This document shows, piece by piece, positions 26,707-40,100 of a stretch of DNA of 64,000 nt. The translations under genes were made by a program, and so were the position numbers. The stretch is from NCBI GenBank assembly GCA_012861695.1, contig JAAOOA010000028.1:9092470-9156469 (forward strand). The letters are read 5' to 3'. Every line of letters starts with the position of its first letter. Position 1 is the first letter of the stretch. This DNA comes from Trematomus loennbergii (lineage: Eukaryota > Chordata > Actinopteri > Perciformes > Nototheniidae). A model generated the notes under the pieces. It did not search any database. It was not told the origin of the DNA and worked only from the letters and a program-made list of their open reading frames with translations.

Positions 26707-29700
26707 GTGAAGCGGGCACTGTGGGCCGTTACAGGGCTGGAGAGCAGAGCGAGTGAGAGGCATTTAGCTCTCCTCTAGTTTCTCCTCCTCCTTTCTGTTC
26801 TCTCTTTCTCCTTTCCCCTCTTGCAGTCCACCATCTCTCTATTTGTCCTCTTCCTCACTATGTAGCTTTCACATATTCATATTACCCGTGCTCCAACCTG
26901 GCAAAACATACTGTGTTGGCTGTCAGTAGGGGAAGGGACAGGAGGCACACTGTAACAGCATTTGAAGCTGGAAGGCTTGTTTTGTTTTCTTGCAAAGAGC
27001 CGCAAATTATCCTTGACACATATCCTCTTGTCTTTGGCCCCTAGACGTACTTGGCCAGTGTATGATGATTACATGGTCTCCTTTTCTGTCTCTGTCCTTG
27101 TGGCAAAACATTAACAACTCAATTAAGTACTTGTGTTTTACTCTTCTTCTGGTACATATACAGAATTTGGGATTTTTTATTTTCCTATTATTCTCCTTGA
27201 TTACGTACATCTGTTATTGTTCCCTCCATTTCTGGGACTCATTCATATACAACACACGCATGTTATCTGCTAACAAACATGGCCAAACATTTCTCATTTG
27301 ACTCCTAGGGGCTGGATCAGAGTCAGAACTCAATAGACAACACCGCACAGGAACAGGATCAATCTTATGAAATAAATAAGAGAACAGGCCTGGACCAGCC
27401 ATTGGAAACAAAGGAATCCATGCGTGCCATATACTGAGTGTGATATCTGCCTGCTTTTATTAATTGGTGATTAATAACGCCTCTCTGTTCGTTAGCGCAG
27501 TCACCTCCCGTGCAGCCAAGTGTGTTGCTGCTAATATGCAATTATGCGCACCTTACTGCTCGTTACATTATACCTCTCCCTGACTAATGTGGCGTCCATG
27601 AGGAGAATAGAAAACAGAGTGAGCTGCGAAAAAGAAAAAAAAACTATCAATAAGATTCTCACATTCATGGTGTTACCTACCCTGTCTGGGTGGAAACAAG
27701 AAAAAAAGAAGTTTCTTACAAATTCCTGAATGTAACCAGGAGACTGCATTAAAAGTTTTACAGCATTGCAGAGACTGTTTTGCTCTTCCTGGTGTTTTTG
27801 TTGTAAAGCAGAGGTAATTGACATCACCATGGGGATGCTCTGTTGCTAGGCCAGACAAGCTCTGGCTGATGTGGTCCTTATCTATTGATTTTCCTGACAT
27901 TTCCCCACACTTCACAGACTAGGCCAACATGTGAGAAAATATCTGATGCTCTCAGTTCATACAGCCTGTTTGTACAAACTCCGAGCGAACACTTGCTGCC
28001 CCTTACTGCATTGCAATCGGTGGGTTGATATCACCATGGCGACTCGGGGCCCAATTCCTTTCAGAGATTGGCTGACCTGGGCCAATTATTCTAATGCATA
28101 CATTACAAACTAGATACAAAAATACTCATTTGTATGAAGTCATAATTTTTCTCTTTGAATTTAAAGACATCATCTAATAAGGGCATGTACTTTTAGAAAC
28201 CTCCTATGCAAGTCTACTCAGGGACTTGGGCGACCTGAATAAAAGGTAGGCTCTTCCTGTGCTTCTGGCTATGTTTTATTGATATACAGGAGGGATGTCT
28301 CCTTTAGAGTGTTAATGCCAACCCTTGTTCTGAAATGAAGCCCATAAATACTGGATGATCAGAATTAACCTCTGCATTTCTCTGCCTCCCTATGGTCTCT
28401 GAGATGTCACCAAGGCCGTAGGTGCATGCGCACCCTTGGTCTGAAGGGGTTGCTTAGCAGTCTGACTGGAGGGGGGCTTATGGGAGAAGTGCAAACAGAC
28501 AGCCCTGCCTTAGTAAAGGTCAGAGCTGCAACCTACACCTCTCAAATCCCAGCCTGGCCCTGATGGGACCGGGGTTCCAAGCATGCCTAGAGATGCTTGT
28601 GGTAAGGGGGAATTACAGTGAGAGTGAAGTGGTGCGCTGCCGCTGAACTGCATTGCTTTCAGAGGTTGTCAGCACCAATTTTAGTGTGACAGATTTGATC
28701 TAACTTTGTGTAGTGGCTCTTACTTGGCACGTTTTTGGAATGACATGCACGCTGGGACACCAGTAGCTATCATATGCTACTGAATAGGAAAGAGTCTCAA
28801 TGTCGTTCTCAAAATTGTTGTTAAGTACGCTTCATAGGGGCAGAGAGGTTTGTTTTAGAGTGCAAACAGAATCCAAAGAACACCTCAACAAGTTTTAGCC
28901 CTCTTTATGGTGCACAACAGTGGTTTAACAAAGTACCATGTAACGAATTACTATCCTCATCGAACTTTGGCTGTGTGAATGGCAGACAGGGGAGGAGGGG
29001 AGGGGGATATGGTTCTGAAAGGCCCCCCAGCGTCAAAGCCTTAATAATCATGTGAGCAGCGCTGGACTTCATTACCCTCCGTTCGACAGGCCGAGTGCCA
29101 GCCTGGATTGCTGGCTGGCTGTGGCAAGGTCAACGGCGGAGGAAAAACCAGTTACTGTGTTACTCTGGAGCGGAATGGAGAGGGGCGGCCATCTGTCAGC
29201 TCAGGCCTGCCATACCCGCAGAGCAAATGGACACGGGCGGCCAGAGGAGAGGCCACAGACACCCATAGAGCTAAACCCAGTGAGCATAACACTGAGGCAT
29301 CGACACAGATCCAGCCAAAGAGCTGGGCCTTGATACCACTAAAACACATATAACACACACACACATAGCGGAGAAGATAAGGCTATCTCCAAGAAATTTG
29401 GCAGCAGGTTGTGTGTGTTTATGCGTGTTTGTTTTTAGTGTCAGCGCACTATTGGGCCCCTACTGTTTTAAGTCCAGATGGCAAACCATTTGATAAAAAG
29501 TTGATAAAAGTTCAGCTTGGCTTGCCAACGGTAAATGTTTTAATCATAGGGCCTTTATGAAGACAAACTACTTGTGAATCTAAGTGCAGAAAATGTTATT
29601 GCTTTAAGACCATATTTTGAATTTCAGCAGGGACCAAAGGCAAATTAGAAACTGGTGGAACCAAAATGTGTTTTTCTGACATTAAAAACACTAACATTAA

Positions 29701-30129
29701 ATGTACCCTTTCTCGCTCTCTCTCTTTATATATAAACTCAGACCCTTTGCTCCTAGATATCAAACTTTAGTTTTAGTGTTTCACCTTGCTGGCTCTTTGT
29801 CGGCGTCTGAGTCTCAGCGACCCTCTCTGTGCGGACCTTTACAATGCCCTCTGGCCAACGTGGAAGAACCCTGTGGAATGTTCCAAAGCTCTCTAATAGG
29901 TTTCAGGTGCTGCGGGCCACCGCCAGCCCCCCACCATCACCCCACTCTGTGTGTCTTGTGTGATAGGACTCCCTGCTCAACAGTCAAAGCACCGCCATTT
30001 CTCCTCTAAAAGAGAGAGGGCAGAGCCACGAAATGGATACCCATCGTTGTTTACTTTATAATCTTTGCTCCTTTTTGCAATAATCAGTTGTTTACTTCTT
30101 CAGTTTACTTTAAATTTGTGCATCTCCTC

Positions 30130-30520
30130 AAACTGCATTTTTTTCACATATGGTTGGAGTTCAAGCGGATGCAATTTGCATCTCTTCTATCCCACAACTC
30201 AGCACAGCTAAAGTTCCTCCTTGTTTTCCCTGTGTACCGACCCCCCGGCTTGAGCGTCAACATGCTCCGGAAAGCAGGGAGATGGTCCTGGGCGATTCCC
30301 CCCACATTAATGGAAATCACACAGGAACTCCCTGGATGAAAGCTTTATTAGTTATTAAGGTTTAATGTTGATATCAGTGCTTATATGTTTACTGGAGTGC
30401 ATGGTGGTGCTGATGTGAATCGTCAGAGAGGTGCAGATTTAGTAAGGAATTAGTGTACACCCAGGATTTAATTAAGGGGATCTATTTCCATCTTGTTAGA
30501 ATGAGATAATGTGAGTGCTG
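30130..30520. promoter_or_regulatory. Candidate conserved noncoding element with palindromic octamer
   Basis: GATGCAA-T-TTGCATC at 30168-30182 is a perfect 7-base inverted repeat around one base and includes the POU octamer ATTTGCAT. Downstream (30360-30520) is repeat-poor sequence with a TTTAATTAAGG word. Enhancer function is inferred from motif content only. Confidence 0.3.
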
Positions 30521-31379
30521 CATGCATCGTAGGTTACCATATTAAATGCTGCTTCCTGTTACAGCCTTACATCTACTGTGCTTTATATTATAGAAAGTCA
30601 ACAACAATCTATATTAGACTGGAAGAATTAAAGACAGCTTCGAGCATGCAAGCCCTCACTGTACACGAGATATTTTCGATTTGAAATATATGTTTTGTGT
30701 GCGTGTCTACTCGTGTGCAAACTCAATTATGAGCTAACACACTCGTGACATTTCTTAAAGGTAAAATGGTAACACTTCCACTCTTTTCATACGTCTTGTT
30801 CCATTTCCAGCATGACAGTGGAGTGTGAACACTGAAGCGACATGGCCTTTTTGTCTCTCCATTTGTCCCACCACTGCCTAGAGACGCAAACCTTAAGCCA
30901 CTCACTCTCTGATTAATCTTTAACATTTATAATTACTAATTAAGTTAGTAAGAGACTTTTAATGTAGTCCTCCTTCAATGGGGGGCAGAGAGGACAACAG
31001 ATCATTAGCTTCAATAATGAACGTGGATGAGACAGATAATGGCCTATGATAGGTGAATACTGACAGTTATATTAAATGAGGCGCGTATATGGGAAATGCT
31101 GTAGCACTCATGGATTCAAAGGCACTGGGACACAAGGTCGTGAAGTACTCCTGTAACTCAAGAAGGCCTTAAGTACGTGGAAATCTTGGAGATAGTTTGT
31201 ACTAATTAAAACATCTAAATGTAATACAGTCATGTCTATATTAGCATGCAGAATATGTATCATATAATGTATATCTGCAGTGCTAATTGCGTCAACCCCG
31301 ATTTCAAGTACAGATTTTATTTATTTATTCACTCTGGTTTCATTGAGTTTTTGGGCTCCCTAATGTCTTCGGCGTATCT

Positions 31380-31580
31380 CATTATCACATTATTACATTA
31401 GTGTCTGCATTATACTGGTGGCTGTAAGTTGCTGCCCATTAAAAGAGTCATTTCATCTCCGTTTTTTTTTTACCTTAACGACGATGCTACTCTGGCACAT
31501 TCCGCGAGCCTTCCCACTTTGGGGAAGGTGCTTATGCCATAATGATTATTATCATTAAGAAGATATTAATGTGCTTAGTG
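31380..31580. promoter_or_regulatory. Candidate conserved noncoding element with TAAT palindrome
   Basis: TAATGAT-TATT-ATCATTA at 31540-31557 is a 7-base inverted repeat with two outward homeodomain-like cores. The neighbouring 31380-31440 sequence is also AT-rich, non-repetitive and full of TTA/TAA words. Function is inferred. Confidence 0.28.
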
Positions 31581-31723
31581 TTTGCGACCCAGCTGCTCAT
31601 CATGGCCTGAGCTCCCTGCCAGGGAGTGGAAGAGAGTTCCTGCCAAAACGGACAGTGCACGTAGGCCACCGCCCACCTGTCCAGAGGTTTCAGGGTCAGT
31701 GGAGGTCACACCCACCTACCTCC

Positions 31724-31737
31724 CTGCCCTCTGCTGA
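31724..31737 (-). promoter_or_regulatory. CTCF-like site
   Basis: Read on the minus strand, TCAGCAGAGGGCAG matches the CTCF core consensus CCASYAGRKGGCRS at 13 of 14 positions. Single motif matches occur by chance in 64 kb, so occupancy is not implied. Confidence 0.3.
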
Positions 31738-32019
31738 ACTGGAGGAGGGATGGCTCGGAACATAAAATTGGAGGAGATAAATTATGTTGTGTGGGATGAA
31801 GTTAAAGAGCAGCTACTGAGCAAATTCATGTAATTTTTAACAACTCAACTCTGATTGTAAGCACCTTCCTCCTATACAATTTCAGCATACATATTAATTA
31901 TGGTTATGTTACTCTGCTGTGAGGGGAAGTGTGTGTTTTCCCTGCAGAGATTTATGCCACATAATTATTCATTACATTTCAATCTTGCTATTATTTCAGG
32001 CTATTCCGGCAGAAGAACA

Positions 32020-32110
32020 TTACAGACTTTCTTTTGCATTAAAACAGAGATTTGTAAATAAGTTTTCTTAATTGATTTAATCAAAACGGCAATATTAAAG
32101 ATACAGTGGC
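32020..32110. promoter_or_regulatory. Candidate conserved noncoding element with TTGATT palindrome
   Basis: TTGATT-T-AATCAA at 32072-32084 is an inverted repeat of 6-base arms in repeat-poor AT-rich DNA. Such sequences resemble paired PBX/HOX-type half-sites. Function is inferred. Confidence 0.25.
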
Positions 32111-33089
32111 AGGATGTCGTGTTAAGTCTCCTGTTTTGAAACCTCATATACACACAGATAGATGGCATGAGGCTGAAGGCAGCCTGGCTCTGCCTCTTCC
32201 AGTTGCTCAGTTTTAAATTGCTGCTTCATTAGGGCTTGGAAAAGAAACCCATGGTTACATTTAATCAAACGAATCGGTATGGCAGACCCACATAATCAAT
32301 CACAATCCTTATCCAATATGCTACATTCTGTAACTACCAAGCTGGCTTGGAGAAAAGTCAATTATGGCCCCTCTCTCTGCTCCTCTGCCGCGGTTGCTGT
32401 GATATTATACTGTTTCTGCCGTTGTTTTCATTATGCAAACACGGACTGTGTGCATCCACAACCTTATCCTATATTCATCCAGTTATAGTTCTCTTTTTTA
32501 TACTGCTAGTTCTTGTATGATACACGGACTGGGGTTTGTTGGGGAGTATGATGTGCCATATCTGGAATAATCAAATTAACTATTAATGATTTTTGCTCTC
32601 CAACCAACACTTGTGTTACACAGTGGGATGCAGTCAGTGATGTTGTTCATATTTCATATGTTTCGTATCCATATGGATCTGTTCTCACTGTCTGCATCTG
32701 TAAGACACAGTTAATAGTTACTATACTGTTTCACCCCATATCCCTGAATACAGTGATATGAATGCAAAGATGCATCCACTGCGCACTAAGGCACACGCAT
32801 GCCCACCCACACACAAACCCTGTAAACATGCCCACATACTGTACACACACTCATCCCTCAATCCATCAATCTGTTTCCTTTGCCTCAGCTCGTCTTGTGT
32901 GTTCTTTCTCCCTACCTTTTCACTTCAACGCTCAGCCTCGCACAATCAACCTGCTCCACATAATACACAAGAAAAACGAACACAAGCATATACACACAAG
33001 GTAGCTAGGTTGGTGGGGGCCATGGCTGCAGCTCTTCTGCGCAGTCCCAGAGTGGCTCCCCGGGCTCGGCTGCCAGTTGTTTGCCAGCG

Positions 33090-33270
33090 TCTCCGGGTGG
33101 AATTCATTCAAATTAAAGCGGCCCGAGTCCCAGAATGCCTCGTCCCTCTCCTTCATCAGCATTCCGCCGATGAGAGTAATTAAAGCAGAAATTAATTCTG
33201 CTGTAAGCAGAGGAGCCACAGAATAACTGATATTAGAGGCTGGATGATGAATGCTTGGCATCAAGGGAAG
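33090..33270. promoter_or_regulatory. Candidate conserved noncoding element with TTAATT core
   Basis: The block contains GAGTAATTAAAGCAGAAATTAA and an inverted repeat GCAGAA-ATTAA-TTCTGC at 33185-33201, and is followed by non-repetitive sequence up to the CTTT tract. The density of TAATT cores in mixed-composition DNA is typical of developmental enhancers; this is inference. Confidence 0.33.
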
Positions 33271-33299
33271 TCTCAGGGGAGAAAGGGGAAATTCACAGA

Positions 33300-33304
<5 letters not shown>

Positions 33305-33337
<33 letters not shown>

Positions 33338-33339
33338 TA
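33305..33339. repeat. (CTTT)n microsatellite with degenerate extension
   Basis: About eight pure CTTT units are followed by a degenerate pyrimidine-rich stretch to about 33430. Open frames through it (Phe/Leu/Ser-rich) are repeat translations. Confidence 0.92.
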
Positions 33340-36300
33340 CTTACTTCGTTCTGTATTTCTTTCTTCCTTCCTTTCTTTTTGTCTTTCTTTCCTATTCCCC
33401 CTTTCCTTTTTTGCTTTCTTGGCCCACTCCTGTGTTTTTATTCTTTTGGTTTCTTTGTCTACATTTCTCACGTCTGTGCGTTTTTGTCTATACGTCTGCT
33501 TATTTGCCCCCTTCTCATCGTTACATTTCCTTCATCTTCTGTATACCGAGGTCTGTCCTTTCATAGTGCATAAAGATTGTCACTGAGAGCCAAAGCCATT
33601 GGTTTTAAGCATGAATGAAGACATCGCGACGAAGCCTTCTCTGCTCAGTAACAGTATTTCACATTCTGTCAGCACTGGTGCTCTCATTTTCAGTCAACAG
33701 GCATATTAGAGTGTACTGATGCTGCAAATGCAAGCGCTTTGTTGTTGGTCAACAGAAGCCAACATGGGAAGTGCTTCCAGGTGAATTCTATAATACCAGG
33801 AGCACACTATTAAGTATCCCAGAATAAAATATAAATCAATGTAATTGTTAATCAGAATGTGAGCAACCATAGCAATGCATAATTATTGAATTAGACCATC
33901 TATATAGAGTGGCTTGGAGCGAAACACGGTGTATTATTTTCCAGACAAACTGTCTTTTTTCTCAGGCGTAGTTTGAGATTGAACCTGGAAGCTCTCCAGA
34001 TGATGTGATATTCTACCCAGGATGATTCAATGATCCCCCATGTCCCCTGACACTTTATTTTTGGAATAGCACATCTTTAGCAAGAGCAGTCACAAGACTG
34101 AAAGACAAACAACTGAACTCATGAAACACGGAGGGTGCACGAGGCTGTCAGTGTGACTGTTTTCCTCTCTTAGAATCAAATGGAATTGAACAAAGGTTAG
34201 GTCTTTGGGGCTTTATGGTAATGTGATATACGATGCTGCCATGGAATTTGCCAATGCATGTCTTAGCACTGTCTGACTCCAAGGAGGGAGTGAATGGTAA
34301 TTACGCTGACCTCTGCCCCTCCCTCTCTTATTCTGCCCTCTGGGTAAAAAGCCCGAGGAGGTAATAAACAATAGATAGATTTGTCTTGTTTGTATTGCAG
34401 CTGCTACACTCTTAATGACACATGAGATTGGTCTCTATTTTGAAAATAATACATGCCAAGATCTGCAGGTAGTTGTATTGCATATTTAATTGGTCTGTGC
34501 AAGAATATCTCAATCAGATGTAAATGAATTGAAACTCAACCTGAGAGTTACTGACGGGTATTAAGAATTTAGAAGGCTGGTGTGGATATAAAACACAGAA
34601 TGAATGATAAGGGAGACCATTAAGGGCCAGAAATACAGAGGAGATGCTAACTGCAGGCAGGGGCTAAAACAACCCAAACCTGTTGATGCATCAAGGTGTG
34701 GAGGCTGAAAAGCATAGGAAAGACTTTACGGACATTCTCTAATAAGGATAAGTATGGCTGTTTGAGACATAGTAATTGTGGAGGAAACTTCTGAAGCAAT
34801 TGGAGAGCTGGAGCTTTGATGGCAAACACTGCCGGTTTATTTGGAGCTTCGGCCGGAGAATTCACGGGCCACGGTTTGACCACACGGTTGAGATGCCACA
34901 ATCAATTCTGAAGAACTCTACCCCAGACCCATGTATTTAGCTAGTTCAGAGAGAATAATCAACATTGTGCATAACAAGATAGAAGCATAACACCTCTATC
35001 TGCTGACGCCAACAGGCAGGATCAGGGAGACAAACCACTGAGCGCACAGCAGCCAAGGCTACAGGTGCGTGTGCTCAGTCAGGACAGTTTTAACTGATAA
35101 ACTGGGTCAAAGTTATGGGCCTTGGAAATTATTTCCCCAACAGTAATTATGTTTGTATAGTTTGTAATTATTAATATATCATGGTTTTATAAATACATCA
35201 GTTTTTATCTTGGTTTTATTATTTGTTATAAACATACATCTGATTTTTAGATAACAAGTCATTTCTAAGCAGCCATATTACAGTAATTGAAACAAACCCA
35301 ATAATAATGTATGACGTATGAACCTCAATGCTAACATTTAATATTAAACAAATGGCGGATGTTTAATATTGTAGTGAAACTCCAAGGCACAATATCCAGC
35401 CCCAATCCAGTTTTCTCTTTCCACTCTCCTTTTTTATTTAGTCCTTCTTTGGGAAAGATGACATGAAGCATGAAGCAGAAATAGTAATCGTACGGTAAAG
35501 GCATTTTCTGTAAATTATTCAGTAACAGTGCCTTTTTATAGACACAATGTTTACCTATGGCCCTTACTAAAAGCTTGGTACCCAGCAGCAGTTTTCACAG
35601 TGTATCTCTGCAGTAGATCATATTGCTGGAGTGCATGATATCTCTCTCTTATCATTCAGAATGCCGTTATGAAAAGGGAGGGCATATCTTGATGTCTGCC
35701 ATCCTGGAAATGGCAGCAGCATTGTTTGTTTGTCTACTGTGTTCCGCACACCAATAAAAATACACTTAAAATGAAACCTTGGTGTAACGATGACCTTAAG
35801 CGCAATGACACTCTTTCCCATAACATTGTCCTGTCCAATAGTCCAGAACTCCCCAAGAGGCCTTACAGCAAGTCTAGGAGGAACCAAATGAGAGAGAAAT
35901 CGATTACTTTCCTCTCTCCACTGTCTCTGCCCTGGCTGAATTACTGAAACAAGATGCTGCACTTAGAGGAGTCTTTGGAGAGGCAGAGGGAGATAGAAAG
36001 AGATGTGAGGGAGAGAGAGAAACACTTTTAGGGACATGGGTGCCATTTAGACTAGGACCATCTTCTCACAAAAAGCCACTAAAAGCAGTGAATGATCCTT
36101 TTCCTGTCCCTGGCTGGGAAGCGGTTAGCCTCTTGTGGTTAAGCGAATACAACTTACACTCAGGTTTGAGGTCAAGGCAAGATCATTAAAAAATATATTA
36201 ATATCTGAAGACCAAGCCTATCAGTAATACAGATATGACCATCAATCCATCCTTAACTTGAGCAGAGCATATCGCAGTTATGGTGTGTCCAAAGCATGGG

Positions 36301-36479
36301 ATCAGGCCTCGTGGACCAAATCTGATGTTGTTTTTCAGACATCCTAATGTAAAATGGGTGTTGTTTAACATCCAAAGCAGGTTTTATTGTCTGAACTATG
36401 AAGATGAAAATGAATCCCGCTCGTTTGGTAGACAGAACGTGGTGCTTAAGGGACCCAATCCCTGTAAGTGCCATTAAGT

Positions 36480-36680
36480 GGAAATTGCCGTTCACATATT
36501 CCAGTGGTTTGATTAATTACACTCTCTATAAAGGCCCAATGAAATATGGGAAGCAAATTGCATTGTGTTCCTGTATCCTGTTATGTAAAAGCAGTTTAAT
36601 TATTGACACATGTTTTGCCACCTGGCAGGGGGAAGGATGGTTGGACATGAATAGAAATCATACAATAGATGTTATGGACG
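36480..36680. promoter_or_regulatory. Candidate conserved noncoding element
   Basis: TTTGATTAATTACAC (36508-36522) combines TGATTAAT and TAATTA cores; TTTAATTATTGACA follows at about 36596, and GCAAATTGCAT lies between. The block is free of simple repeats. Enhancer function is inferred from motif clustering. Confidence 0.3.
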
Positions 36681-37153
36681 GGTGAAGCTAGCACTTGAGA
36701 TGCCATGTGTTTCTGTATCCGTGACTCATTTCATGTCCCCGTCTTCACCTCGCCTCAGGAATCAGAGCAGAGAGCAGACGTGATCAGCTGGATATGTCAC
36801 AGTTGTGAAGGAAGCATTTTGTGAAAGTGACTGCGCTCTAAAATCCTGTTTAACTTTGTACGGCAGGACTGCTTTTTGAAAGGTCTCTTTTAATAAATAC
36901 GTACTTAAGGGTGATATTTTGTGAAGGCTACACAGTCTCTCTGGGGGATAAAAAGATCACTGCTGGCTGTCTGTGATATCTTAAGATAGCTTTTTTTGAT
37001 CAGAGTACGGGCTTAGACACTGACAAACTGGTTATTTGCACTCAAGGAAGCGGTGTTGGAAGACAACAATAAAATCTGCAAGTTTAACATAAATGTCTTG
37101 TTGCCCCTTTTCTCCCTTTTTTCTTTGTTCCTGGATGGAGTTTTCCATGAGCA

Positions 37154-37167
37154 GTGCCCTCTACTGC
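37154..37167 (-). promoter_or_regulatory. CTCF-like site
   Basis: Read on the minus strand, GCAGTAGAGGGCAC matches CCASYAGRKGGCRS at 13 of 14 positions. It has the same orientation as 31724-31737 and the opposite orientation to 42282-42295. Confidence 0.33.
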
Positions 37168-40100
37168 TTCTGAAATTAAATAACATCAGAGTGTCAGGGC
37201 AGTGCTTCCCTTCTGTTGAAGCCAGTAGTACTTAGGCTCCACTCTACTCTGTATTCTACAGTGTATGTGGAGGTATTAGCTCATAAAACCCTCCTACTGT
37301 CATATGAACCCACTGCCGTCCCTGAGCTCTATATGAACAGCAGGGCTCTGATACTTAGTCCCAAGCTGTTCCTGTTTGCCCAAAACGATCAGGCCTGGTC
37401 TCATGCTCTCTACCTGATCTAGTTGACTGGGCTGTGTAAGTTAGGTAGGCAGTCCCTGTCTCTATCCCCCTCCTCCCTCCCAATATGCACTTGGACCCGG
37501 GCTCAGGCTGCACCTTTTGTGTTCCACAGGGATAGGGGGCCAGATGGAGGAATTTGATTAACCAGCAGTGGAGGACCAAATGTTCAATTGGATACAGAAC
37601 CAGTTGGAAGGCGGGTGGGAGCGAGGGATGAGGCAGGGTAGAGGGAGAAATCTAAAATGGCTGGTCATGTGCGCCGGCCAACACTTTCCAAAGGGGAGCC
37701 CAAACAGACACTGAGGTGTAGTAATGCAGAAGCCCTTTTCCAAGTACCAGCTGGGCCTTTTAGGAGCCTCAATCCCCACAGCAGATACTCGGCAGCCTCA
37801 GAGCAGCTTGACTTTACCATATGTGGAACTTTTTTATGCTCCACCTGGTTTCCCCAGGGGACCTGTGCCACTGGGACGCCGGAGGCAGGTGAATTGCTCT
37901 TAATGCAAGGCACTGAATCACTGGGCCAACAACATGAGGGAAGAGCCTAGGGAGAGGAAATGGATCTGCAGGAAGCCTGGCGCCGACTGGTGCGACCTTG
38001 GAGCTAGTGCCCGCTGCGGAGTAGAAAACGAGGCCGCGCAGCGTCTCATGGAGCCTTCACTTACCACTCACCTCCACTCTAATAATATTCACATTTTTTA
38101 TTTCTTACATAACATTGTGTATCATTTGATAAAGTGCCTTTTAAAAATTGAAAGTTAATCCATTTGTAAACCACAGCTTTCACTAAGAGCTTCCATACAA
38201 GTACCGGAGTTACTTCCTGTCTCTCCTGTTTCCCTTTTAGCTGTTTCATTTATTATCTATTGAAATAAATAGCGTAGAATTGGTTTTAGGGTTATGTAGA
38301 CTGCTATACAGTACATCAATATAGTATTTGCATTCTTTCATTGCAAATAGCTGTTGTACCTGTTTGTTGATTTTTTTTCTCTACATCTTTTGAGAGTCGA
38401 GACGATCAGGACAGGTAGGTCAGATGAGAGAGATTTTGCCTGGACAGTGGGAGTGTGGTCACTCTCCTGCCTGCACCTGTCTCACTGAGCCTGTGGCACA
38501 AAGCCAGAGGTCAGAGGTCACCACAGGGGGCTGTCAAGGTCAAAGGTTTATCACTCTCCGAGGGGTCCTGGATCCATCACTCAGACCCTACATAACACAC
38601 GATCTGCCCAGTTGAGTTTTTTCTTCCCCCTCTTTTTCTAATCCTTCCAAATGGCTCAGGCAAGACTCCTGACAGCAGCAAGAGAAACAAACTGTGGGGT
38701 GTGGAGCTCTAAGCCATCAGCTGGAGATTTCACTTTGAAAAGATTCCCTTTTACTCACTGCCCTTTCCACCAATCAGAGGGCCCGCCAGAGTCCAGGCAC
38801 CCAGAGCAGCTGCCCTCTGACCCTGCCAGCGGTTGTTGGTTTATTTTGTTTGGGCTTTTTAGAGAGGATGGGGCTGCTTTTGACAGGTCAGGCAGCAGGA
38901 CTTGGATGAGGTCTTTAGCAAAGACAGCCAGAGAGGGAGAATTTCACAGCTCGAGAAAAGACTCAAGCTACCCATAGCTAGTGTTGCAGCTCCAGTATTA
39001 CGCTCATATTGCTGGGGCCCATATCATATTGACTGAGACATGTGGAAAATGGCCCATTACAGGGGGAAAAGAGGGGCCATTCATGCAAAGGCAATTCCAT
39101 CAAGCATTCAAAAATTCCTTGATACCCCTGTTTATGCAGCTGTGCCCCCTGATCAAATTACACCATCCCTCTTGCAATATCCACGCCTCCTTCTGCCCCT
39201 TTTGCCGGTCTCCCCCGCCACTCCCTCTGAATGTGCCAGGAGCCTCCCGTTCACTGGGGAAAATGGCCGAGGTGACGCGACATGAGGGGGCACGTAACCC
39301 AGAGTTACACCTACCCGCAGCAGCAATTGCGGCAAAGCCACGGTGCTTCCATGGGTCAGAGCAGGGGCCTGACATGTGAGGGGCACGTAGGGGCAGAAAG
39401 GAGACACGTCCCCGGAGAAGTACTAACCGTCATGCTGTAGCACCAACTCTGACAGACCGCAGGGATTGGACCCGCTGCATCGAGCCTGTCAGCTGTTCCA
39501 GCAGCGCAGAGCGATCCTGGAGGCCTCCACTGGGACTGTATTACTGAAGGCTTTTCTTCTCTGCCTCTGTTTTATTTTTTTGGGTGGGAAGGGCGGGTTT
39601 GCGAGTGTGAGAGGGGGTGTTGAGGGGTATAATTGAGAGCACAGAGGGAGCTTCGTCTCTCCATCTTATGATTTGGAGGTGAAGACAAGCGCCCTCGGGG
39701 GCCCCCTGTCAGAGCTTTTGGGCGCGCTCAGTGCAGACTTCAATAAAAACACACAAAAAGAATTCCCCCACAAGGGCGCCTGGCTGAATTGCTGACGCCA
39801 ATGTAAAAGATTCCGTTTTCTGTGAATCATTTAGTACACGACCCTGAGCTCTCTACACAACGTGACAATAACAGGAAACCCCCCTCTGTCCTCCTTATCG
39901 TGGCAAAATGAAAATTGCAACAAACCCAAAGAATGCTGAATTATTTCTTTCACAGATACAATTTCACACATCGATCACCCTCTTCCCCTCCTCCATTTTC
40001 CTCTTCCCCTCCCTTCCCTCACTTCTCTTTTCCTTTTTTTCCCCTCACTGTATTCCTGTCATGACAAATGTCAAACACAGTCCGTTAGGAGAGTGTTTTT

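Larger units (their letters stand above)
23154..33300 (+). other. 28-kb intron, part 1 (noncoding)
   Basis: No coding exon was recognised. The first kilobase after the donor is AT-rich. A 22-bp-period duplication lies at 24338-24374, and a 29-bp near-identical word occurs twice, at 25767 and 26678. From about 30100 onward the DNA contains repeat-poor blocks with palindromic, homeodomain-like motifs (30168, 31540, 32072, 33185) that are candidate enhancers. Short open frames such as 27544-27729 lack recognisable domains. Confidence 0.7.

Noticed and set aside
27544..27729. 61-residue frame with a signal-peptide-like N-terminus
   Set aside because: Short, lysine-rich and low-complexity after the hydrophobic start, with no recognisable family; expected by chance in 28 kb of intron.
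33244..33586. Three overlapping 100-residue frames rich in Phe, Leu and Ser
   Set aside because: They are translations of the CTTT microsatellite and its degenerate pyrimidine extension.
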